Source: Candidatus Cloacimonadota bacterium (GTDB lineage Bacteria; Cloacimonadota; Cloacimonadia; Cloacimonadales; WRIO01). From it: a stretch of 6,460 nt of DNA. The notes under the pieces were generated by a model that saw only the letters and a list, made by a program, of their open reading frames with translations, did no database searches and was not told the DNA's origin. Every line of letters starts with the position of its first letter. Within the stretch, counting starts at the first letter, position 1. Location: assembly GCA_017998585.1 (NCBI GenBank), contig JAGOCT010000100.1, positions 1 through 6,460 on the forward strand. The letters are read 5' to 3'. The position numbers and the translations under genes were made by a program. Below, one piece after another: positions 1 through 6,263 of this stretch.

Positions 1-1111
1 ATTAAGATTATTATGAGCTGACCATTTTAAAAAGGCATTGATAAAACCGTCCAGATCTCCATCCATCACCGGAGCCGTATTACCTGTTTCATAGTTTGTT
101 CTGTGATCTTTTACCATCTGGTATGGGGCAAACACATAAGAGCGGATTTGATTTCCCCATCCAATTTCAGTTTTTGCGGATTCTGTCTTTTGTCTTTCTT
201 TTTCTCGTTCCTGTTCATATAACTGATAGAGTCTTGATTTCAGCATTTGCATTGCTTTTTCTCTATTTTGAATCTGAGAACGTTCATTTTGACACTGAAC
301 TATAATATTGGTTGGAATATGTGTAATTCTAACCGCAGAGTCAGTTGTATTGACATGTTGTCCGCCTGCACCGCTGGCTCTGTATGTATCAATTTTTAAA
401 TCAGATTGATTGATCTCAACTTCTATATCATCATCAATCATCGGGTAAACATATATCGAGGTAAATGAGGTCTGTCGTTTCCCTTGAGCATTAAATGGGG
501 AGATTCGAACAAGCCTGTGGACACCGGCTTCACATTTTAAATATCCATAAGCATAATCTCCGGTTACTTCAATAGTTGCACTTTTAATACCTGCTTCATC
601 GCCTGGTTGTAAATCAATAATTTTAAAACCATAGCCTGAGCGTTCTGCCCAACGGCTAAACATTCTTAACAGCATTTCTGCCCAATCCTGAGACTCAGTT
701 CCGCCAGCACCCGGATGAATAGTTAAAATCGCATCATTATGATCATATTTTCCATTGAGTAAAAATTGAATTTCTATTTTATCTACAAAATCATTGTGAT
801 TATTTAAATATTCTGTTGCTTCTGCAAACAGCTCATCATTCCAGTCTTCCTGAAGTATCATGATAAAAGTATTAAGTTCATCGGTTATTTCTGAAAGTTT
901 TTTATCCTTATCTATTTCATTTTTTAATCTTGCAACTTCCTTTGATACTTTTTTTGCATGATTCTGATTATTCCAGAAATCTGCTTCATGCATCTGTTTT
1001 TCAAGCAGATCCAGCTCTTTGACTAATTTTTCTTTGTCAAAGAAACCTCCGTAAATCAATTATCTTATTATTCATTGTATCTGATGCTTTTATCAAATCT
1101 TGAAAGTCCAT
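1..1111 (-). CDS. prfB: Peptide chain release factor 2 (RF2), made by programmed +1 frameshift; 3' end cut by window edge
   Basis: RF2 recognises UGA and UAA in the ribosomal A site and triggers release of the finished peptide. Translation starts at ATG 1111-1109 behind AGGAG (1121-1117) and meets an in-frame TGA as codon 25 (1039-1037). After a +1 shift the frame stays open from 1038 to the window edge, giving 24 + 346 residues. Seen in the translation: the stop-codon recognition tripeptide Ser-Pro-Phe at 204-206, typical of RF2 rather than RF1 (which has Pro-x-Thr), and the catalytic Gly-Gly-Gln at 249-251 within SGAGGQHVNTTDSAVR. The Gln is normally methylated by PrmC. Both motifs lie one residue from their E. 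coli positions. The residue before SGAGGQ is Ala, as in most RF2s. The C-terminal stretch NTAPVMDGDLDGFINAFLKW matches the family end, so only a few codons should be missing. It is the last visible gene of the trmB-dgt-prfB operon, 35 bases after dgt. Confidence 0.97.
1036..1051 (-). other. Programmed +1 ribosomal frameshift site of prfB
   Basis: Read on the minus strand, the site is CGG AGG TTT CTT TGA C. The Shine-Dalgarno-like GGAGG (1050-1046) sits three bases before the CTT slippery codon (1042-1040). The TGA stop (1039-1037) follows, and then a C, which is a poor termination context. In E. coli the equivalent is AGG GGG TAT CTT TGA C, with the same spacing. By known mechanism, low RF2 leaves UGA unread, the peptidyl-tRNA slips from CUU to UUU, and GAC is read next. 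This gives negative feedback on RF2 level. Both frames were translated by hand: the zero frame ends after 24 codons and the +1 frame carries all RF2 motifs. Confidence 0.96.
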
Positions 1112-1116
1112 TTATT

Positions 1117-1121
1117 CTCCT
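1117..1121 (-). promoter_or_regulatory. Ribosome binding site of prfB
   Basis: AGGAG lies five bases before the ATG at 1111-1109, in the 35-base gap after the dgt stop codon. It fixes the prfB start that feeds the 24-codon zero-frame leader of the frameshift. Confidence 0.85.
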
Positions 1122-1146
1122 GTTTTTACTGTTGTCTGATATATTT

Positions 1147-2301
1147 TTAAAATTTCCATGGTAAAAGATAGTCTTTTACTTCTTCATTAAAATAACGATC
1201 TGTCATGGTTGCAATAAAATCTCTAACCTTTTCAGCATCCTTATATTTTTCAAGATATTCAACCCGTTTATGCGAAAGAAAATGCTTGAAAATGCTGGAA
1301 TTGGTTTGGTTTTGCTGAATATCTTCCATATATTTTTCAAATAGAATCTGCATACTTCGATTGACAATTTTGTTTGCTTTTTTGACATTTTCATTGGTGT
1401 AAATTCTCTCATAATTGAAGCGTTTTAACCGAAGTAAATAATGAGATGTCTCATCATCAAAACAGATATAAGGTTTTTCAAAACTGTTTAAAATGACACT
1501 CTTAACTAAGTTATCTATAATTTTACTATTTGTATTTCCTAGATGTTGTACACATTCTATGGGTAACTCATCTCTTTTTAATATATTAAGTCTGATGGCA
1601 TCTTCAATATCCTGCCCGATATAAGCGATGGTATCGGTAATCCTGACAACACATCCTTCAATAGTAGCAGGCATCATCTGGGCAGCTTTCCCATTCTTCT
1701 TATCTTGAATATAAACATCTATATCTGACTGGCTTTTATGAGTCTTTGGTTGTAATATCGTATTATGAACTTCACCGTCATGAGAAATAATACCATCTCT
1801 GACCTGAAAAGTCAGATTAAGTCCAATGCCTTTTCTGGATATATTATCTACAATATGCAAACTTTCAATATTATGATGAAACTGACCTATGCCGTGTGCT
1901 TCACATAACTTACTGAGAGCTCGTTCGCCATCATGCCCAAAAGGTGAATGACCAAGATCATGGCCAAGAGCAATCGCCTCAGTCAATTCTAAATTCAAGC
2001 CAAGTGCTTTACTGATAGTTCTTGAAATTTGAGACACATAGGTAGTATGCAAGCTTCTGTTAGTCATTTCTTCATCAATCAGATTTGAAAAAGAGAAGAC
2101 CTGAGTTTTGCCATGATATCTTCTGTACGCACCACTATACAAAATACGGTCACGATCTAATGCAAATGATGATCTGAGATGTTGCCTTTTTTCTTCTCTG
2201 TCTCGCCATGAATTTTCGTCTTTACAAGCATATTCAGACAAATTATAACGAACAGCATTGATTTTTTCATAAATTTCTTTTAAACGTTTTTCATCAATCA
2301 T
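1147..2301 (-). CDS. dgt: HD-domain deoxynucleoside triphosphate triphosphohydrolase (dGTPase-like)
   Basis: This 384-residue cytosolic enzyme should hydrolyse dGTP, and perhaps other dNTPs, to the nucleoside and tripolyphosphate, so limiting dNTP pools. The N-terminal family block RDRILYSGAYRRYHGKTQVF is at residues 51-70. The HD metal ligands are His85 (in NRSLHTT), His114-Asp115 (in ALGHDLGHSPFGHDGE) and Asp223 (in RITDTIAYIGQDIEDA). His118, His123 and Glu126 lie in the stretch that forms the catalytic site in dGTPases. HHN at 142-144 is also typical. Nothing essential appears missing. The EGCVVRITDTIAYIGQDIEDAI form resembles the dGTPase-like subfamily of clostridia and related bacteria rather than the longer E. 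coli Dgt, so the true substrate range is uncertain; some relatives act on several dNTPs. The ATG overlaps the trmB stop as ATGA, with AGAAGG just upstream inside trmB, indicating translational coupling. The stop is TAA. Confidence 0.9.
   Translation of the reverse strand: MIDEKRLKEIYEKINAVRYNLSEYACKDENSWRDREEKRQHLRSSFALDRDRILYSGAYRRYHGKTQVFSFSNLIDEEMTNRSLHTTYVSQISRTISKALGLNLELTEAIALGHDLGHSPFGHDGERALSKLCEAHGIGQFHHNIESLHIVDNISRKGIGLNLTFQVRDGIISHDGEVHNTILQPKTHKSQSDIDVYIQDKKNGKAAQMMPATIEGCVVRITDTIAYIGQDIEDAIRLNILKRDELPIECVQHLGNTNSKIIDNLVKSVILNSFEKPYICFDDETSHYLLRLKRFNYERIYTNENVKKANKIVNRSMQILFEKYMEDIQQNQTNSSIFKHFLSHKRVEYLEKYKDAEKVRDFIATMTDRYFNEEVKDYLLPWKF
2298..2301 (-). other. ATGA stop-start overlap between trmB and dgt
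   Basis: On the minus strand trmB ends GTC GTA TGA, and the ATG of dgt begins one base inside it. The overlap is four bases, with a purine-rich AGAAGG a few bases upstream. Such junctions usually mean that ribosomes finishing the first gene re-initiate on the second. Confidence 0.9.
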
Positions 2302-2918
2302 ACGACCTTCTTTTTGTAATACAAAAATTGAGGTAAATAACCTTCTCTGGCTTTTAAATCATCAAAATAAGTTGTAAAATGATCTTCAGGAAAGATAAAA
2401 CGACTTACATCATCAAATAGAGCCACATAATCCTGACGTTCTTTAAAATGCCTGATTATCCATTCTGCATAACCAGGATGATCAGTTGAAATCTTTAGAA
2501 TTCCATTTTCTTTAAGTAACCATGAAAGACAGTCAATAAAACGATGTTGGATCAATCTGCGATCAAAATGCTTTCTTTTAGGCCATGGATCTGGATGAAA
2601 AATAATAATTTCATCAACAGAACCTGCAGAAATCCATTGATTGATCTTCTCATCAACAAATAAATTCAATAATCTGACATTCTTGTTCTTTTGAATATCC
2701 AGTTTTTTCACAGTTGTAATAATTCTTTTAGACTTGATTTCGATTCCAATAAAATTGATAAAATGATGAAAAAAAGATTGCATCTGTATCAATTCACCCT
2801 TTCCACTACCTATTTCCAAATGGACAGGATGATTATTCTGGAATATTTTTTGAAAATCCATCATCTCATTTTCTTTTTTTTCGATTACAAAATAGTTTAA
2901 TTTATCTTCTAAATTCAT
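2298..2918 (-). CDS. trmB: tRNA (guanine-N7-)-methyltransferase
   Basis: TrmB uses S-adenosylmethionine to methylate N7 of G46 in the variable loop of tRNAs. The 206-residue length is normal for the family. The SAM-binding motif I is LEIGSGKGE at residues 34-42, followed by the acidic end of strand 2 in GIE at 58-60. The TrmB signature FHPDPWPKRKHFDRRLIQ is at 107-124, and STDHPGYAEW at 144-153 carries the conserved Thr-Asp pair. Near the C-terminus TTYFDDLKAREG (182-193) appears to match the family's T-x-F-E motif, with Asp186 in place of the usual Glu, a conservative change. The start at 2918 has AAAGGGA-like sequence upstream. It is the first gene of the leftward operon. Its TGA stop overlaps the dgt start by four bases, so its termination depends on RF2, the product of the third gene. 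Confidence 0.95.
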   Translation of the reverse strand: MNLEDKLNYFVIEKKENEMMDFQKIFQNNHPVHLEIGSGKGELIQMQSFFHHFINFIGIEIKSKRIITTVKKLDIQKNKNVRLLNLFVDEKINQWISAGSVDEIIIFHPDPWPKRKHFDRRLIQHRFIDCLSWLLKENGILKISTDHPGYAEWIIRHFKERQDYVALFDDVSRFIFPEDHFTTYFDDLKAREGYLPQFLYYKKKVV

Positions 2919-2960
2919 AATTTTCCCTTTAACGTCCCAATTTCTGCATATATATAATTA

Positions 2961-2966
2961 TGTCAA
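2961..2966 (-). promoter_or_regulatory. Possible -35 element for the trmB-dgt-prfB operon (weak)
   Basis: A perfect TTGACA is present on the minus strand about 45 bases before the trmB start. The sequence at the right distance for a -10 (AAATTG, near 2943-2938) is poor. The A+T-rich run TATATATA lies too close. The operon must start somewhere in this divergent spacer, but I cannot place the promoter firmly. Confidence 0.25.
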
Positions 2967-3042
2967 TCATTTTTACATTATCCTGTTGGAACTGTTATCT
3001 GATCCATGAATCTATAAAATCAAAAAAAAACAGATATTTTTC

Positions 3043-3071
3043 TTGACTAAATTGAATGACCTTGATATTTT
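3043..3071 (+). promoter_or_regulatory. Sigma70-type promoter of uraA
   Basis: TTGACT (3043-3048) is separated by exactly 17 bases from TATTTT (3066-3071). Transcription would begin near 3078, leaving a leader of about 40 bases before the uraA ATG. That is too short for a purine riboswitch or a PyrR-type attenuator, and I see no hairpin in it. A T-rich and A-rich stretch upstream (3021-3042) could help promoter strength. Confidence 0.65.
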
Positions 3072-3108
3072 TTGTCTCATCAACAAAATTCATCAAATAA
3101 ATAAAAAA

Positions 3109-3114
3109 AAGGAG
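3109..3114 (+). promoter_or_regulatory. Ribosome binding site that sets the uraA start
   Basis: AAGGAG is followed by five bases (TGAAT) and then ATG at 3120. A longer frame could open with GTG at 3114, but that codon overlaps the last base of the Shine-Dalgarno itself, so ribosomes positioned by this site should use the ATG at 3120. Confidence 0.85.
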
Positions 3115-3119
3115 TGAAT

Positions 3120-4358
3120 ATGAGTAAAAACAACTATCAGTTTCAGGCATCACACTTAGTACTTGGATTTCAGCATGTTTTAGCGATGTTTGGTGCTACT
3201 GTTCTGGTTCCTTTCCTGACAGGACTTGATCCATCTCTGGCTATTTTATGTGCAGGTATTGGTACTTTGATTTTTCATTTCTGTTCAGGCTGGAAAGTAC
3301 CCGTTTTTTTAGGGTCCAGTTTTGCATTTATTGGCGCAATCAGTCTAACGTTAAAAGAGCAAGGATTACCCGCAGTCAAATCAGGTATTATCATTGCCGG
3401 AGTTGTTTATATCATCATGGCATTGATAGTTAAGGTTTTTGGAGTGGATAGAGTGAGGTCTTTTTTCCCACCAATTGTTACCGGTCCGATTATTATGGTC
3501 ATTGGTTTACGTCTTTCTCCTGTAGCACTTAACATGATAGGTTATGACAAAGCATTAGGTGTCTTTAATCAAAATGCCTTAATCGTTGCTCTTAGCGTTG
3601 TATTAACTATGATAATTGTTTCCATTTTTACTAAAGGATTTTTTAAATTAGTCCCCATCCTTATCTCTGTTATTGTTGGATATATTGTTTCTATTTTTTT
3701 TCATATGGTTGATTTTACATTAATACAACAAGCCAATTGGTTTGGTTTAACAGCGAATGCAATAGACAATCTAAAGATTATGCCTAACTGGAGCTGGTCA
3801 GGTATCATTGCGATTGCACCAATAGCTCTGGTCGTTTTTATTGAACATGTTGGAGACATTACAACAAATGGTGCAGTTGTAGGAAAAGATTTCTTTAAAG
3901 ATCCCGGTATCCACAGAACACTTCTGGGCGATGGTCTGGCAACTGCTATAGCTGGTTTTCTTGGCGGACCAGCCAACACAACCTATAGCGAAAACACAGG
4001 CGTTTTAGCAGTTACAAAAGTTTACAATCCAGGTATTTTGCGTATAGCTGCGATTTATGCTATTTTGATTAGCTTTATTGGTAAATTTGGTGCACTGATT
4101 CAAACAATTCCAGTACCTGTCATGGGTGGAATTTCTTTAATTTTATTTGGTATGATTGCATCTATTGGCATGAGAACCATGATTGAAGCAAAGTTAGACT
4201 TTGCTCATAGCCGTAATTTGATCATTTCTGCACTTATTTTAGTGAGTGGAATTGCAATAGATAACGTCATGATTGCTCCATCTCTTTCTGTGTCTGGATT
4301 AACTATTGCAGCTTTAATTGGTATTGTTTTAAATAAAGTTTTTCCTGAAAATTTATAA
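3120..4358 (+). CDS. uraA: Uracil permease (uracil:H+ symporter, NCS2 family)
   Basis: This is an inner-membrane transporter for uracil uptake and salvage, 412 residues from the ATG chosen by the ribosome binding site. It is hydrophobic throughout, consistent with the 14-segment NCS2 fold. Family motifs seen: GFQHVLAMFGATVLVPFLTG at 16-35, VFLGSSFAFI at 62-71 (E. coli UraA has YLGSSFAFI), FFPPIVTGPIIMVIGLRLS at 115-133, FIEHVGDI at 240-247, GGPANTTYSENTGVLAVTKV at 282-301 and IPVPVMGGISLILFG at 330-344. Glu242 and Glu291 correspond to the uracil- and proton-coupling Glu241 and Glu290 of E. coli UraA. E. coli His245 is replaced by Asp246, and the Gly before the second Glu by Ser290; both variants occur in other bacterial members as I recall. 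Xanthine transport is the main alternative, but the motifs favour uracil. It has its own promoter and terminator, so it is probably monocistronic. Confidence 0.92.
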   Translation: MSKNNYQFQASHLVLGFQHVLAMFGATVLVPFLTGLDPSLAILCAGIGTLIFHFCSGWKVPVFLGSSFAFIGAISLTLKEQGLPAVKSGIIIAGVVYIIMALIVKVFGVDRVRSFFPPIVTGPIIMVIGLRLSPVALNMIGYDKALGVFNQNALIVALSVVLTMIIVSIFTKGFFKLVPILISVIVGYIVSIFFHMVDFTLIQQANWFGLTANAIDNLKIMPNWSWSGIIAIAPIALVVFIEHVGDITTNGAVVGKDFFKDPGIHRTLLGDGLATAIAGFLGGPANTTYSENTGVLAVTKVYNPGILRIAAIYAILISFIGKFGALIQTIPVPVMGGISLILFGMIASIGMRTMIEAKLDFAHSRNLIISALILVSGIAIDNVMIAPSLSVSGLTIAALIGIVLNKVFPENL

Positions 4359-4375
4359 TTTGATAATAATGTGCT

Positions 4376-4411
4376 ATCATGGAGCTCTCTTGAGCTCCAT
4401 GATCATTTTTT
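4376..4411 (+). terminator. Intrinsic terminator after uraA
   Basis: A perfect 12-base-pair stem pairs ATCATGGAGCTC (4376-4387) with GAGCTCCATGAT (4392-4403) around a TCTT loop, followed after two bases by six T. It begins 17 bases after the uraA stop. No A-run precedes it, so it should act mainly on rightward transcription. Confidence 0.93.
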
Positions 4412-4614
4412 AAGTTTTTTTTGTTTTACATCTCATTTAACCTTTATGATTTTTTAGAACTAAAAAAAGAAAATTCTTATATTTTATTAAAGCATAAACC
4501 ATCCATTTTCACATAAAATTATATTTTAAAGAATTTACGAAAAATACTGGACAATAAATAATGATTTTAAATAATGGCATTAAAATATGAAAAATAACTC
4601 TGGGAGATAAAGAT
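4412..4614 (+). other. A+T-rich spacer upstream of rpsA
   Basis: About 200 bases between the uraA terminator and the rpsA start contain no convincing open frame. They hold a small perfect inverted repeat, TTTTTTAG (4450-4457) with CTAAAAAA (4460-4467), too A+T-rich and too tight a loop to be a convincing RNA hairpin, and promoter-like hexamers closer to rpsA. The rpsA ribosome binding site is GGGAG at 4602-4606. Confidence 0.6.
4548..4575 (+). promoter_or_regulatory. Candidate promoter of rpsA
   Basis: TGGACA (4548-4553) and AATAAT (4570-4575) each match the sigma70 hexamers at five of six positions, with a 16-base spacer. An overlapping alternative is TTTACG (4534-4539) with AATAAT (4557-4562) at 17 bases. 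Because a strong terminator separates rpsA from uraA, a promoter is expected here. The high A+T content makes chance matches likely. Confidence 0.4.
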
Positions 4615-6084
4615 ATGTCAGACAACACAAACGAAAAAAACATACAACAGGAGACAGAAGATTTCGGTGCAATGCTGGAACAAAACCTTAATCAGGTAAA
4701 CGCTAATTTAAGAAAAGGTGATGTCGTAGAAGGCGAAATCGTTTCTATTACTGAATCTCATATCATCGTGTCACTTGGACAAAAACAAGATGTCTATGCT
4801 GAAGTTGGCGACTACATGGTTGATGGTTCATTAAGTTTAAAAGTCGGTGATAAAATTAAAGGTTTTGTGGTTAAATTATCAGATCATGAAATCGTTATCG
4901 CTAAAAGTTTAAATGCTTCACACGGAAATAAAAAATTAGTTCGTGAAGCTTTTGAAAAAAACATTCCTGTCAAAGGTAAAGTCACTCAATCCGTTAAAGG
5001 TGGATTTTCAGTTGATGTTTTAGGTATCAGAGCATTCTGTCCTGTATCACATATCGATGCAACTCCTAATGTTGATCCAGCTCAATATGTTGGCAATGTA
5101 TTCGATTTTGATATTATTGAATTTGAAAAAAACAACAATATTATCGTTTCCAGAAAAAATCTATCAAAAAAAGATGCTGATGATTTAAAAAATAAAAGAC
5201 TTGAATCTATCAATGTCGGTGACATTATTCAAGGAAAAGTGCTTAGACTGGCAAGTTTTGGCGCTTTCGTGGATGTAAATGGTGTTGAAGGTCTCTTACA
5301 CATTTCTGAATTCGCTTGGGAACGTGTAGAAAAACCTGAAGATGTATTAAAAATTGGTGATGAAGTTACTGTTAAAGTCATTCGTAAAGAAAATGACAAA
5401 GTATCATTATCTATTAAAGCAACTCAAGAAAATCCAATGACTGCAGCTATTAGTGAGTTATCTGAAGGCATGGTTGTTTCCTGTAAAATCCTCAGACATG
5501 AAAATTTTGGTTCATTTGTAGAAATCAAACCAGGTGTTGAAGGTTTAATTCCTCTTTCTTTTATCTCTTCCAGAAGAATCAAGCATCCATCTAATATTTT
5601 AAATATTGGAGATGTTGTTGAAGCAAAAATCATTAAGTTAGACGCTAATGAAAATAAAATATCTTTATCAATCCGTGATCTGGAAAGCAACCCATGGGAT
5701 ACTATTGCTGAATTATTTACCGTTAACCAGGAAGTTGAAGGCACTATTGAAACGATTAATGAATACGGTGCTTACATAAAAATATCTGAAGGTCTGGTTG
5801 GATTGTTACCTAAATCCAAAATTGCACGTGCTAAAATGAAATTAAGCAATAGTGAAGTAGGTACAACTATCACTTTAAAGATTTCTGATATTGATGAAAG
5901 CAAACGCAGAATTTCATTAGAACCACTCAATATGCCAGAGTTTGAAGAAAAAGCTCCTCAAAAAGAAGCTAAACCAAGACGTGAAAGAAAACATATTGAA
6001 AAAGATAATAATTCACAAGACTTTGCTAAATCAAAAGAAGGATATCAGGGCGTTCCTGAAGATAATCCTTTCAATGTTTTATAA
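4615..6084 (+). CDS. rpsA: 30S ribosomal protein S1 (five S1 RNA-binding repeats)
   Basis: S1 binds mRNA leaders at the 30S subunit and helps initiation on structured or weak ribosome binding sites. The 489-residue product carries five S1 (OB-fold) repeats, at about residues 34-98, 116-181, 200-269, 283-354 and 369-437. Repeats 3 and 4 are the most canonical, with [20 protein letters not shown] (214-233) and [20 protein letters not shown] (297-316). Repeats 1 and 2 are divergent, as in E. coli S1 where they mediate ribosome docking. E. coli S1 has six repeats and about 557 residues, while many Firmicute homologues have four. After the last repeat comes a charged, low-complexity tail (about 440-489) rich in Lys, Arg and Glu that ends NPFNVL. 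GGGAG lies eight bases before the ATG. The gene is flanked by terminators on both sides and looks monocistronic. Another multi-S1 RNA-binding protein is possible, but S1 fits best. Confidence 0.9.
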   Translation: MSDNTNEKNIQQETEDFGAMLEQNLNQVNANLRKGDVVEGEIVSITESHIIVSLGQKQDVYAEVGDYMVDGSLSLKVGDKIKGFVVKLSDHEIVIAKSLNASHGNKKLVREAFEKNIPVKGKVTQSVKGGFSVDVLGIRAFCPVSHIDATPNVDPAQYVGNVFDFDIIEFEKNNNIIVSRKNLSKKDADDLKNKRLESINVGDIIQGKVLRLASFGAFVDVNGVEGLLHISEFAWERVEKPEDVLKIGDEVTVKVIRKENDKVSLSIKATQENPMTAAISELSEGMVVSCKILRHENFGSFVEIKPGVEGLIPLSFISSRRIKHPSNILNIGDVVEAKIIKLDANENKISLSIRDLESNPWDTIAELFTVNQEVEGTIETINEYGAYIKISEGLVGLLPKSKIARAKMKLSNSEVGTTITLKISDIDESKRRISLEPLNMPEFEEKAPQKEAKPRRERKHIEKDNNSQDFAKSKEGYQGVPEDNPFNVL

Positions 6085-6105
6085 TTAATTGAAATATATA
6101 CAGTT

Positions 6106-6132
6106 AACCGGCTTCATTAGAAGCCGGTTTTT
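6106..6132 (+). terminator. Intrinsic terminator after rpsA
   Basis: A perfect 10-base-pair stem pairs AACCGGCTTC (6106-6115) with GAAGCCGGTT (6120-6129) around an ATTA loop and runs into TTTTT, then CTTT. It starts 21 bases after the rpsA stop codon. Confidence 0.94.
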
Positions 6133-6204
6133 CTTTATAGCATTTTGAATTCAAAGTATTGTAATACTCTTATCCATAAAAATTCAAGTTCTCAAGGATT
6201 TTTC

Positions 6205-6233
6205 TTGACAAAAATTTCCAGAGAAGTAAAAAT
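6205..6233 (+). promoter_or_regulatory. Candidate promoter of the gene starting at 6264
   Basis: A perfect TTGACA (6205-6210) is followed after 16 or 17 bases by TAAAAA or AAAAAT, each matching the -10 consensus at four of six positions. Transcription would begin near 6240, a short leader ahead of the ATG. The preceding TTTTTC context is the same as at the uraA promoter. The rpsA terminator upstream makes a separate promoter necessary. Confidence 0.5.
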
Positions 6234-6250
6234 TGACGTAATTTCCAATA

Positions 6251-6257
6251 AAAGGAG
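6251..6257 (+). promoter_or_regulatory. Ribosome binding site of the gene at 6264
   Basis: AAAGGAG lies six bases before the ATG at 6264. The surrounding AAAAGGAGTGAA is identical to the uraA site. Confidence 0.85.
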
Positions 6258-6263
6258 TGAACA

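Noticed and set aside
96..305. Plus-strand open frame of 69 codons
   Set aside because: It lies wholly antisense to the conserved C-terminal part of prfB, has no ribosome binding site and shows no family resemblance.
1037..1039. prfB as a pseudogene because of the early in-frame TGA
   Set aside because: The context is the standard RF2 frameshift signal, and the downstream frame is intact with all functional motifs.
2311..2327. Perfect inverted repeat TTTTTGTA-A-TACAAAAA at the 3' end of trmB
   Set aside because: It lies inside coding sequence (Tyr-Tyr-Lys-Lys codons), has a one-base centre and is expected by chance in A+T-rich DNA. It is not followed by a terminator-like context, and dgt continues the operon.
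2691..2900. Plus-strand open frame of 69 codons opposite trmB
   Set aside because: It overlaps the SAM-binding region of trmB in antisense; the Phe/Ile/Leu-rich translation reflects A+T-rich composition.
3072..3119. Possible riboswitch or pyrimidine attenuator before uraA
   Set aside because: The leader from the predicted start site is only about 40 bases and contains no hairpin, terminator or recognisable aptamer core.
3701..3979. Minus-strand open frame of 92 codons inside uraA
   Set aside because: It is the antisense shadow of conserved permease motifs, with no start signals of its own.
5424..5744. Minus-strand open frame of 106 codons inside rpsA
   Set aside because: It is antisense to S1 repeat 4, whose coding sense is clear, and has no supporting signals.
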